Below, piece by piece: positions 9,203 through 18,154 of a stretch of 64,000 nt of DNA (its first letter is position 1; the number at the start of each line of letters is the position of its first letter). The notes below the pieces were generated by a model. That model worked only from the letters and a program-made list of their open reading frames with translations. It was not told the origin of the DNA and ran no database searches. Origin of the DNA: Lysobacteraceae bacterium (GTDB lineage Bacteria; Bdellovibrionota; UBA1018; JAGTJX01); the NCBI GenBank assembly GCA_023657465.1, contig JAGTJX010000003.1:862830-926829 (forward strand), in the 5' to 3' direction. The translations under genes were made by a program, and so were the position numbers.

Positions 9203-10030
9203 ATGACAAAGGAAGTCAAAGTTGGCGCACTCGTAGCAGCAGGATTACTAAGCGCATTCATGCTTGCTTGGTTTCTAGGAATCAAAAACCCTTTCAGTGC
9301 AAAGACCACATTCCACCTCACCTACCACTTCGCAGGAGGCATCGACGTCGGTTCGCCCGTGCGAGTTTCAGGAATCAAAGTTGGCAGAGTCGAGAACATC
9401 GAGTTTTTCGCACCTCAAGGTAATGGAGCCATTTCCAAACAAGAACCCGGAAGTGATCAATCCGCATCAGGATCAGTCGTCGCACCCCTGAAGCTCAGAA
9501 TTTCTATTTCAGATCGCGCGATGAATAGCGTCCGTCAGGATAGTAAGTTCTACATCAATATGGCTGGCATCATCGGTGAACGTTACATTGAGATCACACC
9601 GGGCACTGTCGCTTCTCCTCAAGTGAAGGAGACTGATACTCTCGCAGGCATCGATCCACCACGCATCGATCAGCTCCTCTCTCAGAGTTTCGATCTCGCA
9701 GGCAAGATCGCTGAAATCGTTGAGAAAAACAAAGGTGACATCACACGTTCGATTGAAATCCTCCTTAAGCTCAGTGAAAACCTGAATAAAACTTTAGGCA
9801 TGGTCGACAAGAGTGGAATGTTTAAAAACGACCTCTCAAAACTCATTAGTAACTTGATTGAAATCACAAGCGATATGAAAACCGTAACAGGAAAAGTACA
9901 AACTCCTGAAGGCAAGAAAGCTCTCACACTCATGTATGACCTCCTCATGCGTTTAGAACCGCTTGATGAGAAGGCCATCAGAAAATTCTTACAAGATGAA
10001 GGCGTTAAAACTCGGGTAAAAATGTTTTGA
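9203..10030 (+). CDS. mlaD: MlaD-like MCE-domain protein
   Basis: Substrate-binding MCE subunit anchored in the inner membrane. 275 residues: an N-terminal anchor (VGALVAAGLLSAFMLAWFLG, about 6-25), one MCE domain (about 40-135; GGIDVGSPVRVSGIKVGRVENIEFF, then NMAGIIGERYIEITPG) and a C-terminal helical tail (about 150-275). The length fits a hexameric-ring MlaD rather than a long tunnel such as PqiB or LetB. No MlaA, MlaB or MlaC gene is in the window. Confidence 0.9.
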   Translation: MTKEVKVGALVAAGLLSAFMLAWFLGIKNPFSAKTTFHLTYHFAGGIDVGSPVRVSGIKVGRVENIEFFAPQGNGAISKQEPGSDQSASGSVVAPLKLRISISDRAMNSVRQDSKFYINMAGIIGERYIEITPGTVASPQVKETDTLAGIDPPRIDQLLSQSFDLAGKIAEIVEKNKGDITRSIEILLKLSENLNKTLGMVDKSGMFKNDLSKLISNLIEITSDMKTVTGKVQTPEGKKALTLMYDLLMRLEPLDEKAIRKFLQDEGVKTRVKMF

Positions 10031-11349
10031 ACCGCGGCCTACTCATTCAAACAGAATTACGTGAAATCGCTGGGCTCTCTGCTCCTATGATTATTGCTCT
10101 CATGGGAACTATTTTAATTGGACTCGTCGACACGATCATCGTGGGTCAATATCGAAGCGCCACTGAACTTGCAGCAGTCGGTGCTGGCGCCTCGCTCTTC
10201 ACTGCTGCTCTCGTCATAGGTTATGGATTCTTAAGTGCCCTCGATACTCTCGTATCTCAAGCTTTTGGTGCTAATCAGCGCTATAAAATGAAGCAACTCT
10301 TCATTCAAGGACTCTGGCTAAGTTTCGTTCTTGGTTTCGTCACTTGCATCACGACAGGGAGCACTGCTTACTTCTACGAACATTTCGGAATTGATCCTGA
10401 AATCGTTGCTCCTGCTAAAGATTACATGTATTGGGTCAGTTTGAGTGCTTTTCCAGTATTTGCATTCACTGCACTCCAGCGCTACTGGCAAGCCGTAGGA
10501 AAAGTAGGACCCATCACTTGGATCACCCTCTTCGGCAATACCATTCACGTGATCTTTGCGGTTGTTCTAGTTCCTACTTATGGAGTGAAAGGAGTTGCAA
10601 TCGCTACTCTCGTTACACGTGTGGTGATGATGATTCTACTTGTGATCTACACTTTGCCACGTATTGGAATCACCCGCAAAGACTCTTGGGCGCTTCGCTT
10701 CGATCAACAGAAAGACATCATGAAACTCGGTGGCCCTGCTGCGATTCAATATGTTTCTGAAGTCGGAGCTTTCACAGTCGCTACTCAGATTGCGGGACGA
10801 CTAGGCACGATCCCACTTGCCTCTCACCACTTGGCTCTCACGATTGCAAGCTTCACATTCATGATGCCTCTTGGACTCGCAAACGCAGGAGCAGTAAGGG
10901 TGGGGTATTGGATCGGAGCTAAGCACCCGAACCGTGCTGAAGTTGCGGGATGGCTCTCCATTGGCCTTGGAGCTGTGATCATGATTGCTTCTTCTCTCGC
11001 ATTTTCTTTTTTCCCTCGTTCCATTCTTGAAATCTTCTCTAAAGACCCTGCCGTTTTAGATTTTAGTGTGAAGGTTTTATTGATCGCTGGCATCTTCCAA
11101 ATCTTCGATGGAATCCAAGTCACAACCGCTGGAGTCCTTCGTGGAATTGGTGATACGACGAGCACGATGTTCACCAACTTGATCGGCCACTATCCGATTG
11201 GTATGTTAGTCGGACTACTCCTGTGCTTTAAATGGGGATTAGGGCTCACTGGAATTTGGATTGGGCTGACTGTAGGCCTATTCTCTGTAGCGTTTCTCAA
11301 TCTCATTATCTGGAGTCAGACGATTCGCGCTCTGGTGCGAACTGAATAG
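10027..11349 (+). CDS. MATE-family multidrug/toxin efflux transporter
   Basis: 440-residue inner-membrane antiporter with 12 predicted helices. The N-terminal half has APMIIALMGTILIGLVDTIIVGQ and LVSQAFGANQRYKMKQLF. The second half repeats the fold (GGPAAIQYVSEVGAF, then GVLRGIGDTTSTMFTNLIGHYPIG). Both MatE domains are complete. The start is TTG 10027, overlapping the mlaD stop as TTGA, so it is probably co-translated with the MCE genes. Its substrate cannot be inferred. Confidence 0.93.
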   Translation: MNRGLLIQTELREIAGLSAPMIIALMGTILIGLVDTIIVGQYRSATELAAVGAGASLFTAALVIGYGFLSALDTLVSQAFGANQRYKMKQLFIQGLWLSFVLGFVTCITTGSTAYFYEHFGIDPEIVAPAKDYMYWVSLSAFPVFAFTALQRYWQAVGKVGPITWITLFGNTIHVIFAVVLVPTYGVKGVAIATLVTRVVMMILLVIYTLPRIGITRKDSWALRFDQQKDIMKLGGPAAIQYVSEVGAFTVATQIAGRLGTIPLASHHLALTIASFTFMMPLGLANAGAVRVGYWIGAKHPNRAEVAGWLSIGLGAVIMIASSLAFSFFPRSILEIFSKDPAVLDFSVKVLLIAGIFQIFDGIQVTTAGVLRGIGDTTSTMFTNLIGHYPIGMLVGLLLCFKWGLGLTGIWIGLTVGLFSVAFLNLIIWSQTIRALVRTE

Positions 11350-11365
11350 TAAGGAATTTTCATCA

Positions 11366-12325
11366 ATGCATTCCTTACTATTCATCCTTTTTATTGCAAC
11401 CACTACATTTGCTGATATCAGAATCCAAGCTTTAATAGGCCCCAAAGAAATGTCAATCAGTTGTGAAAAAGACTGTTCAACTGAAATCCATCCTTTGAAT
11501 CGCTACGCCATTTTCTCACAAACCGATTCAGAGTTTCTAGGGTATGCAGAAATAACAGAAACAAATAAAAACACTGCAAAAGCAACTCTCGTTTCACGCA
11601 CAGAAGACCGTCTCATTCGAGTCAATGATCTGATTTCAACCTTTGACCTCAACACCAAACCTCAAGAAAACGTCGTCTTCCCTGGCAGGATGCATGCTCT
11701 GATCTCAGGAAGAAAAAATATTTCTTCTCGCTATAAGCATACTATTTTTCACAATACAGCTACAGTTACCGCTCAAACATTAGATCAAGGTGAATGGCTC
11801 ATCAACGTAATCGGAGATATCGGTTATGGGATTAATAATCACCTCACGATTGGCACTTCAACTCTCATTACAGCTGTTGCAGGCGTCCCCAATATTAGTG
11901 CTAAACAAATGATTACAGATAACGAGTTTTTTACACTCACAGCGGGAAGTACTTACTATTATATCCCTTCTATTCAAACTCATGCGGGTGCTGCAGCTGC
12001 TTACTTGAGACTCAATGGTTTAGGAAGATTTGTTTCTCACTATTCTTTTATTTTTGATTTTATTTCTTCTCCACAACAACCCATTGGAAGTTTCTTTGAA
12101 TCCAGATTTCAATCAAGCTATGAAGTGATCTTAGATAATTGGAATCGATTATTGTTTGGCCCAACTTACATCCTCGATAACAAAGCGATCGGCGGTTATT
12201 TTGGTTATCTTTGGGTAGGCGATCGATTTCATTTTGGAGTTGGACTGAGATCCTCTAACTTACTTAATTTCTCATTTTCGCCGCTGGGATATCAGCCCGA
12301 GGTTCAGCTCTATGTTAGGTTCTAG
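11366..12325 (+). CDS. Outer-membrane protein of unknown function
   Basis: 319 residues with a signal peptide (MHSLLFILFIATTTFA). The N-terminal domain (about 17-95) carries a Cys pair (SCEKDCS). The C-terminal part (about 130-319) is strand-rich and ends in Phe (PEVQLYVRF), as outer-membrane barrels do. It starts 16 bp after the MATE gene and may be the last gene of the tmk-MCE operon. Family not recognised. Confidence 0.6.
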   Translation: MHSLLFILFIATTTFADIRIQALIGPKEMSISCEKDCSTEIHPLNRYAIFSQTDSEFLGYAEITETNKNTAKATLVSRTEDRLIRVNDLISTFDLNTKPQENVVFPGRMHALISGRKNISSRYKHTIFHNTATVTAQTLDQGEWLINVIGDIGYGINNHLTIGTSTLITAVAGVPNISAKQMITDNEFFTLTAGSTYYYIPSIQTHAGAAAAYLRLNGLGRFVSHYSFIFDFISSPQQPIGSFFESRFQSSYEVILDNWNRLLFGPTYILDNKAIGGYFGYLWVGDRFHFGVGLRSSNLLNFSFSPLGYQPEVQLYVRF

Positions 12326-12452
12326 CGGGTTCTTGTTAGTCTGAAAATCAAACAATAAGTCTGAGTTTCGATACACGAACCTCCTCATCCTCGATAAACT
12401 TGAATAGATCTGGCACCTGCATTGCTGATAGTAGCTGCATGAAAAGATGCAT

Positions 12453-12488
12453 ATATAGGTTTACTTTTACACATATAGGTATTATAAT
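12453..12488 (+). promoter_or_regulatory. Promoter and repeat operator of the TumE/TumA operon
   Basis: TTTACT (12460-12465), a 17-bp spacer and a perfect TATAAT (12483-12488). ATATAGGT occurs at 12453-12460 and 12473-12480, exactly 20 bp (two helical turns) apart and interleaved with the promoter, as expected for an autoregulatory operator. The predicted start of transcription falls on or next to the toxin ATG at 12495, so the mRNA would be leaderless. Confidence 0.6.
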
Positions 12489-12494
12489 ACACAT

Positions 12495-12785
12495 ATGAAG
12501 GCGCGCTTGGTGTTTTATATCAAGTACGCCCATCAGAGTCGCTTTTTGGTCAATCTAGCGATGTACGATGTTGGAGAGTCAACAGAATACCCTCATGGAG
12601 TAAAGTATGGATACATTTGCAAAGACATGAAGACAGGATCAAGTGTGTTATTTGATAACCATTATCCAAAGGGACCTCACATTCATTTCAATGAAGCAGA
12701 GTTTTGCTATGTGTTTATTAATCAAGAAATTTTGAAAATTGATTTTATTGATACAGTCTTTAAACATCTAGGAGTCAAAATATGA
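12495..12785 (+). CDS. TumE-family (DUF6516) toxin
   Basis: Putative toxin of a toxin-first type II module. 96 residues beginning MKARLVFYIKY, like the MKA-start of the TumE family. The family's HGVKYGYIC, VLFDNHYPKGPHIHF and C-terminal FIDTVFKH segments are present in order. No catalytic residues are established that I could check. The ATG is the only sensible start, although it lies only six bases after the -10 box. Its end overlaps the next gene by 4 bp (ATGA). The assignment rests on remembered family features. Confidence 0.7.
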   Translation: MKARLVFYIKYAHQSRFLVNLAMYDVGESTEYPHGVKYGYICKDMKTGSSVLFDNHYPKGPHIHFNEAEFCYVFINQEILKIDFIDTVFKHLGVKI

Positions 12786-13150
12786 AAAAACTAATCGTTT
12801 CTGTCAAAACATCAAAAGAAGTGCTCAATCAAGCCACTCAAGCCATGAAAGACATGCAAGAGGGCAAATTCAAAGAATCTCATTACGAAATCGCATTCTC
12901 AGAATGGAAAGACTTCAGAAAATTTGTAAAAAACATTGATGTCATTATTGCAATCTACAAGCACAAACCAAAATCTATTTATGAGCTTTCCAAAATAATG
13001 GGTATTGATGTTTCAAATCTAAACAAAGTGATTTCATTTTTTGAAGACCTCGAATTGATCAAAATAAAAACTTCAGAACAAAATGGCCGCACCATCAAAA
13101 CGCCCATCGTAGAATACGGACAGATTCAGTTTAATCTCAAAGCAGCTTAG
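12782..13150 (+). CDS. TumA-like antitoxin with winged helix-turn-helix
   Basis: 122 residues, partner of the upstream toxin. The central part is a MarR/ArsR-like winged helix (AIYKHKPKSIYELSKIMGIDVSNLNKVISFFEDLELI, about 60-95). KTSEQNGRTIKTPIVEYGQI forms the wing. The N-terminal SFKES-like segment (about 30-45) probably contacts the toxin. It is expected to repress the operon by binding the ATATAGGT repeats. Confidence 0.7.
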   Translation: MKKLIVSVKTSKEVLNQATQAMKDMQEGKFKESHYEIAFSEWKDFRKFVKNIDVIIAIYKHKPKSIYELSKIMGIDVSNLNKVISFFEDLELIKIKTSEQNGRTIKTPIVEYGQIQFNLKAA

Positions 13151-13334
13151 CTGTGACTGGCCTCAGTATATTCGTGTAGTTAAAACCACCATTAATGGTG
13201 TGATTAACTATATAAGAGAAGTGAGAGAAGAACCTAAAAGATCTTGGATAAACTATAATGGAAAATCTCTCTCGCTAGATTGCCGATCGATCAGACGGAT
13301 GACTCGACCTGGCAAGCGCCGATCATAATTATAA

Positions 13335-16097
13335 CTATTTAGCTTGAGAAACATCACACTGCTGCCTGAATGCGCACTGAGCACAACTCTTGGCTTCTGG
13401 CAGTGGAATGACTGCAGACGGATCATTCACAATAAGGTCTGAGAGCTCTAGCTTCTGCTTGATCCACGATTCAGTCTCAGAAGCATTGTAATCAAAATAA
13501 AACTCATCGATTCCTTTGGGATGAATTTGGACAAGAATGATTTCTGTTTTGTCTTGATCAGATCGCAGGCCGAGTTGCTCCGATGCCCAAGTGTATGCCT
13601 GCAGCTGCTTGGAGTACTTAGCATTCATCTCTGCTTCGCTCGCACGCTTGGAGGTGAGCTTGAAGTCAATGAGCTGAAACTTTGAGTCTTGAGTCTTCTG
13701 AATCCGATCAACCACTCCGACCCAGAGGCTATCGAAGACCTTGATCTCAAACGGATACTCAGCGTAGCTCTCAATACCCTTGAGTAAAGGCGAGGACTTC
13801 ATCCACTCTATCAATGTCGGATGAGTGTAATCACCCAAGTACTTAGGATCACCGAGCTCAAGAGCACGGTGAACTCGTTTGCCTTCGTCTTGCTTGGTTT
13901 CACTATAGAGATCACGCGAATCAGGTCTACGTGGTCTGATGTACTTCCATTCATATTGTCTGGGACACTTCTCTAGTGTGAGCCACTCCGTCACTGAGTG
14001 ACGAGAGCGTTTGAACTGAAACTTCCGAGTCATTGTACGCTTAATGTATGTTTCTAATTGAGCATCAGCCTTGAGTGTCTTGGAGTTCTTGATTTGTGAT
14101 GGATCAATCGTGTGAACTCCCTTCACACCGATGGCTTCAAACCAACCTCTCCAATCTTCATAATCGAATACTTTGTCGATCTCGCCTTCTTTCCACTCAC
14201 GTGGAGAAAGGACAAGAGTGAGACTCTCCATCGCGCGAGTCTGAGCGACATAGAGGAGTCGAGCGGACTCTTCCAGATTCTTTTTCTTCTCAAGAGTTTT
14301 GAATGCCAATTCTTCAGGGTCCTTCTTCACTCGCTCCCCGTCTTCATCACGGCGTGCAAGAAATACCCCTTGTTTACGATCAGAAAACAGGAGCGGAGTA
14401 TCAGGGGACTTAGGTCGCTTGCCAAAGTCAATCAAGATGACATTTGGAAACTCTAACCCTTTAGATCCATGAATCGTCAGAATCTGAACTTGTCCTTGTC
14501 CAGCAGGTGGAGGAACTTCAGCTTCGCGCTCTAGTGTCTTACATTTGTGTTCAAGCTGATTCACTATTGCGCTGAATGAAAGCCCTGTACTCACCCATTC
14601 TTGAATCCTATGAACTAGACCCAACCAAGCTGTTCCAACTTCCTCTTCCACGCAGTCAGAGAATAAAAGCAGCCTCATCACATCAATCGGACTGGTCTGA
14701 GACGGAATAAGGCCTTTTAATCTTGATGCCAGAACGTGACTCGATTCCAGAAACTTGCTGAACACGAGCTCATTCTCTGTCATGTAGGTATGGATCTCCT
14801 CAAGAGAGATCCCCATCCAAGGAGCTCGGAGGAATACTGCTGCCGATAATCTATGAGTAGGATCACTGAATGCTTTGAGGAATGCGACGATTTCTCTTAC
14901 TCTAGGATCATCCCAGAAGAAACCACCACTACTCATGACATAAGGAACTCTCAACTCGTCGAGAGCATCTAACCACTGTTCATTTCCACGGATCTTACGC
15001 ATGAGGATTGCCGTATCTCCCAATGCGATTCCATTATTCTTCTGAGCGATTAAATACTGAGCGAGATCTTTTGGAGTTTGGATCTGAAGTACTGAAACGT
15101 CAGTCACACCACTCTCTTCACGACCTGGGGCGAGCGGATCGTAAGTTTGTTCCAAATTCTCAAACACTCGTGAAGAGAACTGATTCACAAACTGAATAAT
15201 TCCAGGACGGGACCTGAAGTTCTTTGAGAGTTGCTGCCTGACTGGAAGCTTGCTACAGAAATCTTCAAACACAGAAAGATCTGCGTCTCTGAACCTGTAA
15301 ATCGATTGTTTAGGATCACCGACGACACAAAGATTCATGAAGCCAGGACGTGAGAACAGACTCATGATCTGTCCCTGAACCCAGTTGGTGTCTTGGAACT
15401 CATCGACGAGTACTAAGTCGAAACGCTCATGATACATTTTGCGAACAAGTGGATTGCCTAGAGCAACTAACGCTTTCTGTTCAAGATCGGAGAAGTCGAT
15501 CACTCCACTTCGGACTTTAAGCCTCTCATACTTGGACTGAACGAACTTTGATATGAGATAGAGGTTCTTCGCACTTGGGTCTTGTGCTTCTACAAGCGAA
15601 TCTTCATAACCTAGTCCCATGAGCTTGATCGTCCGACTGAGTAAACTCACGACAGAGTCTCTACTCTCACGCTCTAGTAACTTCTCTAAACCCTGATTCA
15701 CGTCTTCAGGTAGATCCTCAAACCAAAGCCACTCGAGTGCTTGCTCCCACAGTCTGTCCGACTCTGGTCCTGTCATCACTCGCTCATCTCCTTGCATTCC
15801 TGCAGCTTCAGGATGTTCGCGTATGATCATTCCACAGAGACCGTGAATGGTTTTGACCCAATGAGATCGATTAAATAAAAAATCAGGAATTTTACTGGAA
15901 AATTTTTGTTCGAGATCGAGAGCGGATTTCTCCGTGAAGGAGACTGCACAGAAGCGTGCCTTAGGATTACGCTCTAATAGCTCTAAGCACTTCTGAACGA
16001 GAGTCGTACTCTTACCGCAGCCTGCACCTGCAATAACGGCCTGTCCCTGCCCCCACACATCGATGACGGCTCGCTGTTCTTCTGAAAATGATCTCAC
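13335..16097 (-). CDS. addA: AddA-like UvrD-family helicase-nuclease
   Basis: Helicase-nuclease for recombinational double-strand-break repair. 920 residues, compact compared with Bacillus AddA (about 1230). Walker A is GAGCGKST (about 22-29), motif II VDEFQDTN, motif III GDPKQSIYRFRDAD, motif V ILTIHGSKGLEFPNVIL and motif VI LLYVAQTRAMESL. The C-terminal PD-(D/E)XK nuclease shows RVHRALELGD, VGVVDRIQ, LIDFKLT and QLQAYTWA. It is bracketed by Cys in CPRQYEWKY and a CxxCxxxxxC cluster (CAQCAFRQQC), the pattern of a 4Fe-4S nuclease. In many bacteria addA directly follows addB; here the addB-like gene is 9.6 kb upstream on the same strand. Confidence 0.85.
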   Translation of the reverse strand: MRSFSEEQRAVIDVWGQGQAVIAGAGCGKSTTLVQKCLELLERNPKARFCAVSFTEKSALDLEQKFSSKIPDFLFNRSHWVKTIHGLCGMIIREHPEAAGMQGDERVMTGPESDRLWEQALEWLWFEDLPEDVNQGLEKLLERESRDSVVSLLSRTIKLMGLGYEDSLVEAQDPSAKNLYLISKFVQSKYERLKVRSGVIDFSDLEQKALVALGNPLVRKMYHERFDLVLVDEFQDTNWVQGQIMSLFSRPGFMNLCVVGDPKQSIYRFRDADLSVFEDFCSKLPVRQQLSKNFRSRPGIIQFVNQFSSRVFENLEQTYDPLAPGREESGVTDVSVLQIQTPKDLAQYLIAQKNNGIALGDTAILMRKIRGNEQWLDALDELRVPYVMSSGGFFWDDPRVREIVAFLKAFSDPTHRLSAAVFLRAPWMGISLEEIHTYMTENELVFSKFLESSHVLASRLKGLIPSQTSPIDVMRLLLFSDCVEEEVGTAWLGLVHRIQEWVSTGLSFSAIVNQLEHKCKTLEREAEVPPPAGQGQVQILTIHGSKGLEFPNVILIDFGKRPKSPDTPLLFSDRKQGVFLARRDEDGERVKKDPEELAFKTLEKKKNLEESARLLYVAQTRAMESLTLVLSPREWKEGEIDKVFDYEDWRGWFEAIGVKGVHTIDPSQIKNSKTLKADAQLETYIKRTMTRKFQFKRSRHSVTEWLTLEKCPRQYEWKYIRPRRPDSRDLYSETKQDEGKRVHRALELGDPKYLGDYTHPTLIEWMKSSPLLKGIESYAEYPFEIKVFDSLWVGVVDRIQKTQDSKFQLIDFKLTSKRASEAEMNAKYSKQLQAYTWASEQLGLRSDQDKTEIILVQIHPKGIDEFYFDYNASETESWIKQKLELSDLIVNDPSAVIPLPEAKSCAQCAFRQQCDVSQAK

Positions 16098-16186
16098 GCG
16101 CTAGTTATGACGCGGTCTGTGCCCAAAGGCAATAACGACCTGGGAAGAGCAGGCAAAAAAATTACCCGACGCACGGCCGCCCTACC

Positions 16187-16215
16187 TTGTGTTTCATCCT
16201 CTGCTCGCATAAATA
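16187..16215 (+). promoter_or_regulatory. Promoter of the 16241 gene
   Basis: TTGTGT (16187-16192), a 17-bp spacer and TAAATA (16210-16215). The predicted transcription start would fall just before the G8 tract, putting the tract in the 5' leader. Confidence 0.45.
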
Positions 16216-16222
16216 TCCACGC

Positions 16223-16230
16223 GGGGGGGG
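16223..16230 (+). repeat. G8 homopolymer ten bases before a start codon
   Basis: Eight consecutive G lie at the ribosome-binding position of the 16241 gene. No other purine-rich ribosome-binding site is visible in this leader. Such tracts can gain or lose bases by slippage and alter translation. Confidence 0.7.
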
Positions 16231-16240
16231 AACTTGAGAC

Positions 16241-17911
16241 ATGAATCTAGTTCTAGTTAATGCATTAGTGTTTAGCGGGATAGTCCAATTCAGCTTGCCG
16301 ACCGCACAAGCTCAACCAACACCAAAAGAGCTGTATAGAGACCCGAAATCGAGTCTCGTTGTGTATGCAGACTCCAGGGACAAAAACCTGTTTTGGTACG
16401 TACCGAAAATGGTTCTCGCAGCGGTGGACGGAAAATCCAACGTACGAAAACGAGTGAAGTCAGACAAGTCAGTGCAGTTCAGTTTCATGATCAAGCCTGA
16501 GTTTACCGATGCAGATGCAAAAAGCTTATCTGCAAGAATTCCGGCATTGAGATCGATGCAACAACTCAAACCAGTAAAAGCCAAAAAATTTGGACTCCAA
16601 GTTCCGGCTTATAACTACGCGCTCGTCGGTGATGATGTTACGAATTACGAATATGTGAATCAAGAGCAGTTGCTCAGGTTCACAGTTCCAGCTGAAGATG
16701 CGTTCGATCTTGAAGATGACTTAGAATATTTGAAACCAGGTCTACCCGCGAAAGTATTCCTTTCATATGAAGCCGAGAAAACCTCTGCATACGCAACGGT
16801 TAAACTCACCATCGATGATGTGAAGAAATCTCTCGGGATCAGAGCAGGTGCTGAGTACAAGTTCCTCGAACCTGAAATCAAAGCACGGGTATCAGAATTT
16901 ATTTCAAACAGAAACCTCGATATCAAAGTCAAAGGCGATGTTCCTCATATTGCAGAAATCGTGACAGCGATCACGAATGCGTGTTTTGCAAAAACGAGTG
17001 AATCCTATCTTGACGAAGATCTTGACGGAAAACCACGTCGTAGAAGAGCTGAACGCCAAGACACTGAAGATGATGATGGAGATTTCCCAGACAGATCTCG
17101 TCGTCGTAGGGCTCCGGAAGATACTGACATTGAGCCCGTCGATGGGACTAGTGGCACTACAACCGATGGCCCGACGACAGAACAACCTGGCTCTTCAACA
17201 TCACCTGAGCACCAAGCAATGGACGCTCTCGAAGAGTCGATGAAGTACTATCGCTCGAAGCGCTCAGGAAAAAGCAGCTTTGTGCCTGGTAGTTCTCAAT
17301 TCCACGCAATGGGTGGTGATCTATTGGTATGGCTCAGATTCGCTCCAGAGAAAGAAACCTGTAAGGGAACGATCTATTACAACCACGAAGCCGTGGTGGA
17401 TAGTCAAGAGATCGCAGTCTATACGACTTACCTCACTACTCAGATGCCAAACAAAGGTGATAAGCCAACAGTGGTCACACCTCTCGGAAGCAAACGTTAC
17501 CGTGTAGACTCTGTCACAAGCCCAACGAATCCGTATAAAACCGGAATCATCGTGAAGAACGATGATCATTGGTCAATCAATACGGAATTTGAGTTCTACG
17601 CAATTTCTGCATACGATATGTCCTCGAAGAAGACACGTTATCGCTGGAATGCAGAATGGCCGTCTCCAGATAGCGAGCTATACTATCGCATTGGTGAAGG
17701 ACCGTGGGCTCCTGTGAATGGTCGTACGATTGCTGATTCGATCGAAGAAGGAGAACTCCAGTTCTACGTCGATCGAGCCAAGCTCTGGTCTAAAATCCCA
17801 GAAGAAGGCTTCCGCAAAGGTAAAATGGGCGGCATCGTTCCACCGATCTATATCTACAAGAACTTCTATCCAGAATTCATCGTCACAGCGACTGGACGAG
17901 CGATTCGGTAG
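16241..17911 (+). CDS. Secreted protein of unknown function with arginine-rich linker
   Basis: 556 residues. A signal peptide (cleavage near TAQAQP) is followed by an N-terminal domain with repeated VYADSRDKN and DDLEYLKPGLPAKVF elements. A low-complexity linker (about 260-320) follows, with two KPRRRRAE / SRRRRAPE clusters in acidic/Thr-rich sequence. The C-terminal domain (about 335-556) ends NFYPEFIVTATGRAIR. The linker is compositionally unlike the rest and may bind an acidic partner. It is divergent from addA, has its own promoter and terminator, and is preceded by a G8 tract. I do not recognise the family. Confidence 0.6.
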   Translation: MNLVLVNALVFSGIVQFSLPTAQAQPTPKELYRDPKSSLVVYADSRDKNLFWYVPKMVLAAVDGKSNVRKRVKSDKSVQFSFMIKPEFTDADAKSLSARIPALRSMQQLKPVKAKKFGLQVPAYNYALVGDDVTNYEYVNQEQLLRFTVPAEDAFDLEDDLEYLKPGLPAKVFLSYEAEKTSAYATVKLTIDDVKKSLGIRAGAEYKFLEPEIKARVSEFISNRNLDIKVKGDVPHIAEIVTAITNACFAKTSESYLDEDLDGKPRRRRAERQDTEDDDGDFPDRSRRRRAPEDTDIEPVDGTSGTTTDGPTTEQPGSSTSPEHQAMDALEESMKYYRSKRSGKSSFVPGSSQFHAMGGDLLVWLRFAPEKETCKGTIYYNHEAVVDSQEIAVYTTYLTTQMPNKGDKPTVVTPLGSKRYRVDSVTSPTNPYKTGIIVKNDDHWSINTEFEFYAISAYDMSSKKTRYRWNAEWPSPDSELYYRIGEGPWAPVNGRTIADSIEEGELQFYVDRAKLWSKIPEEGFRKGKMGGIVPPIYIYKNFYPEFIVTATGRAIR

Positions 17912-17932
17912 TTGAGTTTTATAAAATTGTCA

Positions 17933-17966
17933 CCCCCACGCTGTTGATAGCAACGTGGGGGTTTTT
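17933..17966 (+). terminator. Intrinsic terminator
   Basis: CCCCCACG (17933-17940) pairs perfectly with CGTGGGGG (17954-17961), with a 13-base loop followed by TTTTTA. It ends the 16241 gene. Confidence 0.92.
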
Positions 17967-18044
17967 ATTCGCATTACTCGATGTTCCTGCTGATTACTCT
18001 AACTTCATTATAGATTTCGTATTCATTGATAGAACAATCCTTAC

Positions 18045-18075
18045 AAAACCGTCAAATCAACTAAAACGCTTAATG
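18045..18075 (+). repeat. Direct repeat, left copy
   Basis: 31 bases beginning AAAACCGTCAAATCAA recur at 23906-23936 with one mismatch (A18066 versus G23927). Weaker similarity continues for about 20 bases, including GCAATTCTT. The right copy is the upstream part of a murE remnant. The rest of the 320-bp gap between 17911 and 18231 holds the terminator and AT-rich sequence with no gene. Confidence 0.75.
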
Positions 18076-18154
18076 GAAGGATTGGCAATTCTTTAATAAA
18101 AAAACGGCTTCAAAATTTGGAACGTTATATCTATTAAAGTTTAACAGCTTTTCG

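Noticed and set aside
13188-13201. CACCATTAATGGTG palindrome after the TumA gene as a terminator
   Set aside because: No T-run follows on either strand, so intrinsic termination is not supported.
13150-13334. Possible tRNA-like fragment between TumA and addA
   Set aside because: No cloverleaf could be folded. I found no tRNA, rRNA or CRISPR array in the window.
18112-18128. Second sigma-54-like box left of the ISL3 element
   Set aside because: The -12 GC is replaced by CT and it now faces the insertion sequence, so activity is unlikely.
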